DNA of 40,000 bases, taken from NCBI RefSeq assembly GCF_964340395.1, contig NC_135554.1, positions 28,646,130 to 28,686,129 on the forward strand, in the 5' to 3' direction. Under the pieces are notes generated by a model that was not told the DNA's origin, made no database searches, and worked only from the letters and a program-made list of their open reading frames with translations. Made by a program: the position numbers and the translations under genes. Source of the DNA: Glandiceps talaboti. Lineage: Eukaryota > Hemichordata > Enteropneusta > Spengelidae. Shown here in pieces: positions 25,470 to 36,000 of the stretch (position 1 is the first letter of the stretch; every line of letters begins with the position of its first letter).

Positions 25470-26919
25470 TTTTTACGCTAAATGTCGATGACAGTTTCTG
25501 TTGAAAGTTCTATCGAATATCTTTCGACAAAAAAATCACTTTGTCTCTTTTGTCACCAAGTGCAAAGTGTTACATGTTGTATTACCCGCTGGCGATACAC
25601 AAGGAAATTTGAGTCGTCATACAAGAGCAGTCCATATCATTTACTGCAGGTCGAAATGGTGTCACTTAACCTTTGGAGGAACATAACAGTTAAAGACACA
25701 CACAACGGATTACTCTAGGAAAGATCATCACCAAGAAGGAAGTGACAGAGTGTATTTCGGTGCAATGGAGCTGGTTAACGTTGAAAGTTAATTTCATCTT
25801 TATAAGCTCTACGCATAGTATGTCTTATGAACGTAATATAATTTGTTATACAAAGCAGATTTATTGAAATACAAGTATAAAGTACATGATCGATATTAGA
25901 ATGCTTATAAAATAACCATTCTGACAATTTCTTTTTCAAATCACGTACTCACTATATATGACCACTATCAACTTGGGAAATTGCTTCATACATTTATATA
26001 GCATCTTTGGAGAGACAAACATTGACTGCCTTCCCATTTAGTTTGAATATCAATCCACACACACATTCATGTTTGACAACCCCTCCCTCCCCTCCTTTCC
26101 CTAGGGGGCTTTATATTGGGTGACTTCATTAAGGCTCAGGTGCTTAAAACAGTCACTCGTGACAGCATAAAGACTACTAAAACGGATCATGGAAAAGTTA
26201 ACATCCTGTCATGTTGATTTAAACTAAAAGGTCATCTTAGGCGCTTATATATTTCTAGAAAAAGGGAACAATAGGTAAAGTATCATATTTATATAACAAG
26301 AAAAGGGGATTTGGTATGCATTGACAACAAGTAGGAGACTATATAAAAGGTTGCTGATGGCTTCATGTACAGCAATTCTATAGGTGCGAGGAATAATACA
26401 ATGAGGCTTACTGATTGGTCGGTAGTTTATGACGACATGAAATGCAGGTCGGGCAATTTATCGAGCTCTTTAATGTTCAAGCCACATGTAGGCACTAATG
26501 TTGTTCCTCTTGCTTGTCATCAGACCACTTGAGCCATCATGCTAATTAGTGCATGTGCTATGAACACGGTTTTAACGAAATGTGTCATGTAAAGTGTTGG
26601 TGTAGATAGTAACTTCAAATCAATCGTTTATTGTTAGATACAAAGGAAAGTGTTCTTAATGATACAGGACGACGAAAAAAAACATGTCATGACGAGGTAA
26701 CGATTGGATCGACATTCAGCTTCAGAATTATTTTTTATTTTAAGTTAGAGTTACATTGAAAGATCTGATTTAAACAGAATTTACAAATCAAAGTAATGCA
26801 CTCATCTGATGAAAGGAGTTAGACAATTTTGTTGTGTTCTAATAATTATGCAAATATGTGGTCTTTAGACTGCAATAGCTTAACTTGGGCCTATTTAAGG
26901 ACAGTTTCATTACATTGTA
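25470..26919. other. Non-coding stretch with a zinc-finger-like peptide remnant
   Basis: Translating 25603-25635 (+) gives GNLSRHTRAVH, the second half of a classic C2H2 finger. The upstream CxxC half is absent in that frame. Nothing else in the stretch is recognisable. Confidence 0.35.
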
Positions 26920-27170
26920 CCATAGACAGTGGAGGTACCTGTCTATGATTATGATGACTTGTTGTGATGTTGGCATGGTAACTTAGTCTTGATGGTTTAC
27001 AATAGACCCAGGTGGTGGGCTCTTTATACTTATGATGACTTAGTATTAATGTTGGTCTGTCAGTGATTATGCACGCATATGATGACTTAGTCTTGATGTT
27101 TTACCAACGACAGTGAAGGACCCATCTATTATAATTATACTTGTGCTGACTTAATTTTGATAGTTTGTGA
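26920..27170. repeat. Decayed tandem repeat (GATGACTTAGTCTTGATG)
   Basis: Imperfect copies of GATGACTTAGTCTTGATG start near 26953, 26980, 27033, 27081 and 27144. They are separated by related phrases such as GACAGTGGAGGTACC, GACCCAGGTGG and GACAGTGAAGGACCC. Spacing is irregular, which suggests an old duplicated array that has lost segments. Confidence 0.5.
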
Positions 27171-27179
27171 TATGTCTTT

Positions 27180-28121
27180 CTGATCACAACACGTGTACAC
27201 ATGCAATCGAAATAAAAAGGTCATTTACTATTAAATTCAAACGTGAGCTATCGAAAATAGGTGGAAACATGGGTCAACACCTGACCTCACGTTTCTCACC
27301 TGTTGTATATATTATATTTTCCATGTCCTTCGACAATGCGACCTCTGGTTTCTGATCATATCTTGACTCCTCCTGCATGCGTACGTGACTGGAAATATCG
27401 GCACCCTTTGAAAGTTCAATTGTGTAACCCCAGGCTACGTTTCCTTTGTTCGTCTACCGGAAATCTGTCTTCTTATCGCTGAAAGGAAACACGGTTACCA
27501 ATGCGTGAATTGCTTTTGCTCTTCACATAATATGATGTTGACTTATATAACCCACTCAGGATGAAAAGATTATGCCATTTAACAATGTATCCACTATACA
27601 TTGTATTTGTATACTACTACAATATATCAATTCGTATTTTAGATAAATATGAGTACTTCTTCGCTTTTCAAGGTAATCCTTTCTAGAAATATGTCATTGC
27701 TTTAGTATACAGGATTGCGTGGGGGTACCATCAGTGATCACGATGCAATATCTGATGTCTTGACAGGTGCATAAGAATTCATATCGTACATGGTACGGTA
27801 GGGGTAATACACACATGGACGTGTGTGAGAAAGCGCGCGCGTTCATGAGCATTATCAAACGCTTACACATAGTTAAAACAAAGATGAGGTGATGACGTTG
27901 ACGGACCAGTTGGACGCAGGTGTCACCATAGTTAGGTTTTATGACATACAGGGTGGGGAGGGCACCACAAGGGGTGGAAAAATGGGAAAAACACACAAAG
28001 GGTCACAGGTTTAACTCAAACTGGTCTTATTACCAGATGCAGACAAAGTGCAGCGCTTTGTGCACTAAAACTACACATACTAAAACATTAATTAATCTAA
28101 GAAACTAGGGTGCATACTTAA
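27180..28121. other. Non-coding stretch, nothing recognised
   Basis: A 100-codon frame on the - strand (27694-27996) shows no domain that I recognise and is probably chance. No repeat is noted besides the edge of the foldback downstream. Confidence 0.45.
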
Positions 28122-28621
28122 AGGTGATTCAAAATGCTCACATTCACTATTAGTATTTTGCTAGACGACATTTTTGTGAAATGCATTCTGGTTTTAAAAC
28201 TTTAAAAAAGCGTCTACAAACACCTTAAAATGACCTTTTTTCAGTCAGTTCCCTTCGGATTTACTTCGAGAGTTTTCGGGTATTTCCGGTCCCACCCAGA
28301 CCACGGGGATTTTGTGACGTCATAAGGGGTACTCGTTAGCACTAAGGCTATGATGAGCGTAGTCACTAGGTGAATAAAACTCAACAGCATTGTGAAAAAA
28401 TACATTGCTGGTGGTTAAAATAGACATTAGTATACAAAAACTATTGGATGGGACCGGAAATACCCGAAAACTCTCGAAGTAAATCCGAAGGGAACTGACT
28501 GAAAAAAGGTCATTTTAAGGTGTTTGTAGACGCTTTTTTAAAGTTTTAAAAACAGAATGCGTTTCGCAAACATGTCGTCTAGCAAATTAGCGATAGTGAA
28601 TGTGAGCATTTTGAATCACCT
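28122..28621. mobile_element. 500-bp foldback element with 177-bp inverted arms
   Basis: The left arm (28122-28298) and right arm (28445-28621) are inverted copies with about nine mismatches by eye. Nearly all mismatches lie in the outer 70 bp, and the inner stretch of about 100 bp is perfect. The outer ends read AGGTGATTC. The 146-bp loop has no coding capacity. I found no clear target-site duplication (left flank ends ACTTAA, right flank begins GATGG). The structure fits a long-TIR MITE or foldback transposon, and a transcript through it would form a long duplex. Confidence 0.8.
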
Positions 28622-28770
28622 GATGGCTGGTTGTGGTAAATAATTAAACTACTCACACCGGTTGACGTAAGAGTCTCTTTGTTTTGAGTTAAAGCACAGA
28701 CTTGATACTGCCCGTAGATACGTAAACAACACACACAAATTGTAGATGATGTTGATGACTGGTCACACTG

Positions 28771-29996
28771 ATGGAATGTTCTCGACTGTTACATACATAC
28801 ATAGACCTGGTCTCCGACATAATCGAGAATTTAGATAATGGGCTTCTTACTTTTGGCATCTTTATTGACTTTAGAAAGGCATTTGACACCATTGATCGCG
28901 ATATTTTAATCTGTAAATTAGAACATTATGGCATCAGAGGCATTACACTACAATGGTTTAAAAATTATTTATCAAATCGTCAAAAATCAGTTACAATCAA
29001 TAACGTATCATCTCAATACAAAACAATTGAATGTGGTGTCCCGCAAGGATCGATTCTTGGCCCTATCTTATTCGTAATTTATATAAATGATATTGCAAAT
29101 TCTTCCAACTCGTTTCAGTTTAGACTTTTTGCAGATGACACTAATTTATTTCAGTGCATCAAAGATAGGTATGTAAATCTTTCACAAGCAAATTCTGATT
29201 TCCAAGAGGTTTGTGAATGGTGCGGGGCGAACAAACTTACGATCAATATTGAAAAAACATATTATATGATCATAAAAAACGTTCGTAAAGAAATTAACAT
29301 CGACGGAATTCTAGATATTGATGGTAACCAAATAGATAACGTTTCATCTACAACATATCTTGGAGTTTCTCTTGACTCTCAAATGATCTGGAAATCACAT
29401 ATTCAGAAAGTTGTTAATTCAATTGCCCCAAAGGTTGGCCTTGTTTCACGACTTCGACACTATGTACCAAAATCAATTCTGTTAATATTGCATAACTCAT
29501 TAATCCTTCCCGACTTGAACTACTGCATCGAAATATGGGGCAACACATTCACAACCTTCTTGGAACCAATTCTTCTCATACAAAAGAAAATCACGCGTCT
29601 GATGACCTTCTCTGACATACGTACCCACACTAGCCCCTTATTTAAAGACCTTGGTATTTTAGATGTCCATAAATCATGTAAATTTCAAACCTGCCTTCTT
29701 ATCTTTGATATGCACAACAATCTGTATGCCCATGACATACACCACTATTTCGATGCTGTTCCTCATGTGTACCCTACCCGGTTCGCTACAAATGACAACT
29801 TTTACATACCCAAAATAAACTTAACACGAAGCAAACATAATTTTAATATGCAGCCACTTCTCATTGGAATTCTCTCCCTAGCTATATAAAAAATATTACC
29901 CACAGACGCACCTTCAAAAACTCTTTAAAAGAACACCTTCTTGCTAAAAAATTAATTCCTTTCAGTAACTTTTACAGAACTTGTATATGTTTTTGA
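28771..29996 (+). pseudogene. Non-LTR retrotransposon reverse transcriptase (truncated, frameshifted)
   Basis: The 372-codon frame opened at 28771 shows RT motif A as FIDFRKAFD (residues 31-39, catalytic Asp33), GVPQGSILGP at 89-98, and the catalytic FADD box at 120-123 (genomic 29128-29139). The thumb region carries YLGVSLD and LNYCIEIWGN. The first codons (about 28771-28795) probably do not belong to the element. The frame stops at 29889. Near 29855 the true reading moves to another frame, which continues with SHWNSLP and a lysine-rich C-terminus and ends in TGA at 29994-29996. That is a single frameshift. All visible catalytic residues are intact, but the upstream endonuclease and N-terminal RT segments are missing. 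Such enzymes copy their own RNA at a nicked target; this copy cannot be autonomous. Confidence 0.85.
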
Positions 29997-30279
29997 CCAT
30001 GACTGTGATTTTCATTAATTTCATTTCATGTAATTAGTTTACTTATATATACACTATGTGAGTTTTTGTTTTGTTTTCTTCTTTGTACAGTTACGCATAA
30101 ACATATTTTTATTATTTTTATAGTATCAGGGCCATAGACTAGACTAGTTCTGCTTGAACTATTTCTATGGCCCTCACCAGGTACAATTTTTCTTTTCTTT
30201 TCTTCTCAGTTGTGTATCATTTTCCCTTTGTGTCTGGTGAAAATAAATAATATGAAATATGAAATAAATATGAAATACA
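28795..30279 (+). mobile_element. 5'-truncated non-LTR retrotransposon, copy 1
   Basis: The element has a reverse transcriptase region, a 3' UTR of about 280 bp and an A-rich tail with ATATGAAAT-type repeats (about 30240-30279). The 5' end is missing: there is no endonuclease domain, and homology begins only a short distance before RT motif A. 5' truncation is typical of target-primed reverse transcription. A strong hairpin lies in the 3' UTR. A related copy lies on the opposite strand at 31506-33090. The RT type suggests the Jockey/CR1 group of non-LTR elements; the exact clade is not resolved. Confidence 0.85.
30128..30174 (+). other. 3' UTR hairpin of retrotransposon copy 1
   Basis: AGGGCCATAGA (30128-30138) pairs perfectly with TCTATGGCCCT (30164-30174), and an inner stem is formed by AGTTC with GAACT. 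A corresponding, degraded sequence is present in copy 2 (31641-31688, - strand). It is a plausible recognition structure for the element's own reverse transcriptase. Confidence 0.7.
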
Positions 30280-30283
30280 CATG

Positions 30284-30463
30284 CCGGTATTTGTAACAAA
30301 TTGTATGCACGACAATTGTAATAAGAATTGCAGATATTTGTAATAAATTACTTTTGTCGTTCATAGTAATTATTACAAATGTCGGTTTTATTACATGAAA
30401 AACGTAATTATTAGTACAAATATCGGCGTTATTACAAAAGTCGGCAATTATTACAGATGTCGG
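30284..30463. repeat. Head-to-head array of a TTACAAATGTCGG motif
   Basis: Three inverted copies (starts 30284, 30310 and 30331; form CCGGTATTTGTAA, CGACAATTGTAATA, CAGATATTTGTAATAA) face four direct copies. The direct copies are at 30372-30385, 30410-30426, 30431-30444 and 30450-30463, of form ATTACAAATGTCGG. The last three are about 19-20 bp apart. The array begins just after the tail of retrotransposon copy 1. The function is unknown; it could be part of a small DNA transposon. Confidence 0.65.
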
Positions 30464-30469
30464 TTGTAC

Positions 30470-30846
30470 AACTCTCATTGCTTTGTCTTCAGCTCGCTCG
30501 CTTCTTTAAAGCGAATCCGTAAACTTTATTCCATCTTAAAATTCTTATAAACATGCATCAAAAATAAAATCATCAACACCGTAAACGAATAAACGGAAGA
30601 GTGTTGTTGCCTTAAATCAATGCAAATAATGCTGACAAGAAAAGTAGCTAAACAACGCGATCACTTCATTGTTCCAGCTGCCTGTAATTAGTCATTATTT
30701 GACATCGGTGATCTTTTAATGACTTAATGTTATCATCTCAGAAGAATACTATTCGCGAAATGCATCAAAGCTGTGTTTTTACAACCGCCAATGTTTCCCC
30801 GGAGTCTCTCCAGAGAAGCTGAATTGGTCAAATACACAATTTCACA
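30470..30846. other. Non-coding stretch, nothing recognised
   Basis: Plain sequence between two repeat arrays, with no coding or structural signal seen. Confidence 0.5.
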
Positions 30847-31010
30847 TATTTAAATCACATGATGAATACACTATTAGACATATTTAAATCGCAATCAGGT
30901 CACTTGATGAATACACAATTAGACATATTTAAATCACATGATGAATACACAATTAGACATATTTAAATCGCAATCAGGTCACATGATAATTGTGTATTCA
31001 CATATATTTA
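30847..31010. repeat. Minisatellite with alternating short and long units
   Basis: Units begin ATATTTAAATC and end GATGAATACACAATTAGAC. Two unit types alternate: a short one with ATCACATGATG, and a long one that inserts GCAATCAGGTCACTT. The array ends with an inverted fragment, ATAATTGTGTATTC, so the last part can fold back on the array. Confidence 0.8.
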
Positions 31011-31505
31011 TAGGAAGCACTGATATGGCTCTGAGTTTGGTAACATGCTGAGTCTATCATCCAAGAAGACTGTCTGTGATGAACTTGCAATGGCTATACA
31101 ATACAAGGACAGGGACCCGAGCATACGAATTAGCTAAAAGCGCCACAAGACAGCATAGGAGTGCAAAACATACAATGATCAATTGTTGATAGGTTGCAGA
31201 GGTAAATCCAAATACGTGAATATGCACATATTTCAAGCCGTGTGTAGTTTATATGAATATGTAAACACCCCAATGACCTACATTCTTGATTAAATTATTG
31301 GTAGTGAGAAATGCGAAGAATCTATAAGAAAACTCCCTTTTGTATATCTTCAAAGAAAGCCGCCCTCGTGGCGATACTGTTTATTACGTTTATCATCCGA
31401 CTTCTTTTATACCCATTGAAAAAAGCAAAATCTTATTACACCTTATACGCACATCTATTAAAATGTCTTTTTGTAAATACATTTACCAATACCCAAAGAT
31501 TCGGG
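31011..31505. other. Non-coding stretch, nothing recognised
   Basis: Overlapping 74-76 codon frames near 31311-31564 show no domain. The region sits next to the tail of retrotransposon copy 2. Confidence 0.45.
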
Positions 31506-31640
31506 ATAATATATATATATTATTTATTTGCCAGAGGTTGAAAAAAAATTTACATATCAAGTGAGGAAAATGAAATAATCAAGTAATCACATCGCCAATG
31601 AGAAAAAAAAAGTATATATAAAAGAATAACTTGAACTTCT

Positions 31641-31688
31641 GGCTGGACCATAAAAATAGTTTGTTCAAACTAGTCAAGTTCGCGGCCC
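31641..31688 (-). other. 3' UTR hairpin remnant of retrotransposon copy 2
   Basis: On the - strand this reads GGGCCGCGAACTTGACTAG, then TTTGAACAAACTATTT, then TTATGGTCC, collinear with the 30128-30174 hairpin of copy 1. The outer stem is partly lost; the inner stem AGTTTG with CAAACT remains. Confidence 0.55.
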
Positions 31689-31724
31689 AAGGAAAACATA
31701 TACAGTAATATGATATAAATATAA

Positions 31725-31783
31725 CCCCCCCCCCCAAAAAAAAAAAAAAACAACAACTTGAAATAACAGACCAAAACAAAAGC

Positions 31784-31835
<52 letters not shown>

Positions 31836-31870
31836 GAAACAAACAAACAAGCAAACAAACAAACAAGCAG

Positions 31871-31924
<54 letters not shown>
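31725..31924. repeat. C11-A15 junction and interrupted (CA)n
   Basis: C11 (31725-31735) and A15 (31736-31750) are followed by (CA)n at about 31788-31832. A stretch of AAAC/AAGC units comes next, then a second (CA)n at about 31876-31924. All of it lies within the 3' UTR of retrotransposon copy 2. The Val/Cys-rich open frames on the - strand are repeat translations. Confidence 0.9.
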
Positions 31925-31927
<3 letters not shown>

Positions 31928-32016
31928 AAGCATATGCATGAAGGGCAATGTCTTAATACCAAAAAAATATACAAGGGGCAAACGAGGGTTATAACGATGT
32001 TTCAGAATAAATTAAA

Positions 32017-33090
32017 TTAGACTAGTAAATACTGTTTTAATTGGGATTTAAAGATAAATCTTGGTCCTATCTTTTTCATTTGGTCAGGTAACGAGTTCCA
32101 GTGTTTTGTGGCTGCGTACTTAAAACTGTGTTGGCTCAAAGTGAGATTAACTTTTCGAATGTAGAATTTGTCTCCTGTTGAGAGTCGTGTCACATAATTA
32201 TGTGGTATTGTGTCGAGGTAGTCGTGCACTGTCTGTGAGAAATTGTTGTTTTTCAAATCAAAGATAAATAAATAAACAAGTATTAAATATACATAACTGG
32301 TGAACATTTAAGATGCTTAGTTGGCGAAACAGAGGGGCAGAGGGAGCACGAAAATCAGAAAATGTGATGAGTCGGATTACTTTCTTCTGAAGATTTAAGA
32401 TGGGTTGACGAAACGTCTTATAGGTATTTCCCCATATCTCTATACAATAAGACAAATGAGGTAATATCATGGAATTATATATTAGGAGAATTGATTTTGG
32501 CATATAGTGTTGAATTTTTGAGATAATTCCTATGATGGGGAAATTGAATTTATAACTTTTTCCAAAGCATGTGTTGATCTAAACATACTCCAAGGTAATT
32601 AATTGAAGCAACTCGACGTATCTGAGACTGATTAATGCTCAGGCTCCCTTCTGTTGTCACTGATCGTTGAGAAGTCTTAATTATCATGAAATTCGTCTTA
32701 TCCGCGTTGATTGTGAGCATATTTGCATCACACCAATCGCAGACTTTCCTAAAATCAAAATTGAACAGGTCAAGCTGAATGGTATCAGATTTGTCGTTAA
32801 TAAATTGAAACAGATTCGTGTCGTCAGCAAACAGACGAAAATCAAATGCATTTGTGGAGTGTATAATATCATTGATGTAGATCAAAAAAAGTATTGGACC
32901 TAAAATAGAACCCTGTGGAACACCACATGTAATATCTCTATAAGATGACAAGTTATTGTTGACATTTACACACTGTTTACGCTCATCAGAGAGATGATTT
33001 TTGAACCAGAGTAACGGCAAACCTCTGATACCATAATGATTTACTTTCTCTATAAGAATGTTATGGTTGATTGCATCTTTCTCATCTATT
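32017..33090 (-). pseudogene. Non-LTR reverse transcriptase remnant (minus strand, multiply broken)
   Basis: Three open pieces in different frames make up the remnant. 33020-32550 holds GVPQGSILGP, the intact FADD box and YLGVCLD. 32503-32258 holds the LSYCIEIWGN region. 32307-32017 holds KHWNSLP and the C-terminus. Upstream of the first piece, reading continues to about 33089 and contains a shrunken motif A (IDEKDAI) that lacks the Phe and the Ala-Phe of the usual IDFxKAFD, consistent with small in-frame deletions. The frame is also broken around 32520-32560, where a few codons are missing. It cannot make an active enzyme. Confidence 0.85.
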
Positions 33091-33094
33091 TGTC

Positions 33095-36000
33095 CGCGGA
33101 TTGCTCACTTTATATTTCCAGGATTTTAGAATATGCCATTCAATTAGTTCTCCTGTATTGCTATTATATTAAATTTCTTCGATAATATGGAAGCGCACAT
33201 TTAAGAGGATACGGATGTACACAGCGTAAACTCAATAAAATCGAAAGTGCACTGGTACCACTGAATGGACAATTTATTGATTTTGGTAAAGACACAAAAT
33301 ATCTATTCAAATTTCAATAGGTAATAATGTAGCGTTAGCCATATTCTTTTATCAAATGAACTTGAATATGGACGTTGACTTCCAACTTGGCGCTGAATTC
33401 TATGCTGTTAATTTCCTTGAAAGCATTATCCCATCGCGATCACTATGTTTACTAAGCTCTGACCTACCTCATGTTTCCGGCCATAACGTTTCATTTGTCA
33501 AATTTGCATGATGCCAGGGTTCAATTTACAGAGAAAGTCTTGTTCGATTTTTGTAGAGTAGGGACGACTGCTGAGCTGTGTTACTTTCTTATAATAGACC
33601 GTCCTTGGTGTAGTAGACGTTTCTGTAAATCCATTTTAATAAACCGTGTGAATTTGCGTGACGCCAAAGTTCTATCGTCCTACCTGTTCTGCCTCTAGCA
33701 ACACCCTAGGAAGGACGTCCCACGTGTAAATGGAGGTATATGTACTTGCACGTAGTCGTGGCACATCGGTGGCTTCATTATAATAATTACCAAATAGCAA
33801 ATATCACTCACCTCAGGTAAATACTTCTTTGATTGCTTCTGAGAAACAGACAAATATTACATTCAAATAGAAATTAATTCCAAGAAATCGGGAAATTTAA
33901 AACATATCTCGATCAAAATAAGCGCCATAAGTACATGAGCTCAAACACATTAAACTTTTACACGAAAGCTTTTCGCAACAGTTACCTACAGCAATGAAAG
34001 GTATCGTGTCGATAATGACGTCATTAAGTGTCTAATCCATGTTGGAAAGTTCTTTTAGTTCAAATCAATGCATCCCACAATGTTTAACTAGGAATGGAAA
34101 TAAGAGATACAGAACAGTCATGGTACGTGGCAAAAAAAACTGAATTGGAAAAATGAAGAATAAGAGTGCCGTTGTTAGGTTAGAAATATGGAATGCAAAA
34201 GTAAAAAGAGTGTGTGAAAAGTTGTCTGATTTGTGAACTTTAATTCGAGAACTGTCGTGTTTGATTATTCTGAGGTGAATTTAATAATTGGATTTCATTG
34301 TTACATTAGATTTATAAGCTTACGTTTACAGCTTGTGCACAATTAATAATAAATTGCAGTTTTCGAAAATAAGAATAAAGACGTCTGTATAAAGTTTCTT
34401 TGAGGGCGAATCGGCTTTTCAGAGCTTGTACATACAAGACGTCAATTATCACATCTTCTCTGCATTCCGAACACAGTGTTTGTTGTGATACCGTAGAAGT
34501 TTAAAATTTATTATTCTACACAGAGTCAAACTTATTGACTGAGAGATATCAGATTGTACATCATTTCCATCAAATCAATAGTTTGTCTTCATCAGCTAGA
34601 CAATATGTTTCTATCATCTTCCTCGTTAAATCAAGCCTGTTGCCAGGTGACGGATCCTGTTGCCAGGTGATGGATCCTCGTTAACTTTATTCAATAGAGT
34701 GTACATGGTACGTAACTTAAAATCGAAATTGTAGGGAAGTCTGGCGATGGTGGAAATATTTTTATGACTTGTCTTTTACTGGGTTACAATGATGATTTAT
34801 TGACCGGCAAAACATAATTTGTGAAGCTTAAAATTTTACATCGTGTACACGGAGTCTAGTACTGATGTTATAATAATGGTAAGTTGTTGACCGCCAAGTA
34901 AAACATAATTTTGAAAGATTTACTTTAGATAAAGCAAAATGTTAATGTAGCTGATCTCTTGGCAAGTATAAGATAATGGGGTTTTTAATTTAGATAAGAG
35001 GAGAATAATGGAGAAAAGGTGTCTTTATTTAAATCAATAGAGAATTATATACAGCTGAAAGAGAGAAAAGTAGCCATGGAAAGAAGAAAACAAGTGTTAT
35101 ATAACCATCAAAATCAATGAGTCAATTGATCAATATCACACACAAAATGAGTTTTATTTCACCACAAAAATTAATCATTCAATCGATCAATTATCGATCA
35201 GCTATATTGCAGGAGTTTGCATACAACTATGCTTAGATGCCAAAATCACAAGATAATGTTAATTTAGACAGTACAGTAAGTCAAAGTAAAATGTGACCCT
35301 CCACTAATCTCACTTTCTAAAATATGCCCCCTCCCCCGAACCGAGTTGTAAAAGTGACCATCACCCTAACACACCCCCTGTAATTACTGAAGGTGAGTGT
35401 GAAGTACAGAGGGGAGTTACGATATTAGATTTTTGACTCCAATTGCATGTTATTGACCGGCTAAATGCCATTTTGGAAAACGTCACTGTTGATTATGAAG
35501 TATAACAGTGAAAACTTATAATTACAGCTAACTATTGGGACCTTACACATGGACATATACAATTATAATGATGATTATTACCTCAAGATTTTATCAAATA
35601 ACAAATGTTATCAAGTTTGACATCAAATAACAGACTGTAATCTCTAATCATGCCAATTAGAACTACGTTATGCCATCATTCAGACAAAAGATGGTCTGTT
35701 TCTCTTTGATGTAATTATTCACTGTTAATTTCATTCATAATTCACATACCTCATATTTTTATTCCATGTAATTGGATCTGAAAATATGGCTTTGTTAATT
35801 ATTATCTGTCATACAAAATGGTCTTAAATTTTGTTATTGTCTTGTCGTTTTAATGTGCTTGTAATAGCAGAAACTACCACACTCTAAAGGTATTATTCAA
35901 AGCATATTGTGGGGAAATGGCTCTCAAAATAAGAAATTCAATTCATAAATTCGTTCCTCGCGTTCCCGTAAGTAAACAAATTTTCTGAAACATTTCATGA

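Larger units (their letters stand above)
31506..33090 (-). mobile_element. 5'-truncated non-LTR retrotransposon, copy 2 (minus strand)
   Basis: The RT homology is the same as copy 1, but more decayed. The RT region ends near 32017. The 3' UTR continues through microsatellites (31725-31924) to a sequence at 31641-31688 matching the 3' hairpin of copy 1 (GACTAGTTTG, AAACTATTTTTATGG). It ends at a tail reading CAAATAAATAATATAT on the - strand (31506-31532). The 5' boundary is near 33090, beside RT motif A. By eye a little over half of the aligned RT residues match copy 1, so the copies are probably old insertions or different subfamilies. Confidence 0.8.

Noticed and set aside
27694-27996. 100-codon minus-strand open frame
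   Set aside because: No domain or repeated motif. Composition and length fit chance.
28010-28693. Inverted TTTAACTCAAA at 28010-28020 and 28683-28693 as outer ends of a larger element around the foldback
   Set aside because: Only 11 bp match and flanking sequence diverges at once. In 40 kb of AT-rich DNA this can be coincidence.
33510-33680. Weak direct repeat of AATTTGCATGATGCCAGGG and AATTTGCGTGACGCCAAAG about 145 bp apart
   Set aside because: About 19 bp with four mismatches, and flanks do not align. Too little to call a duplication.
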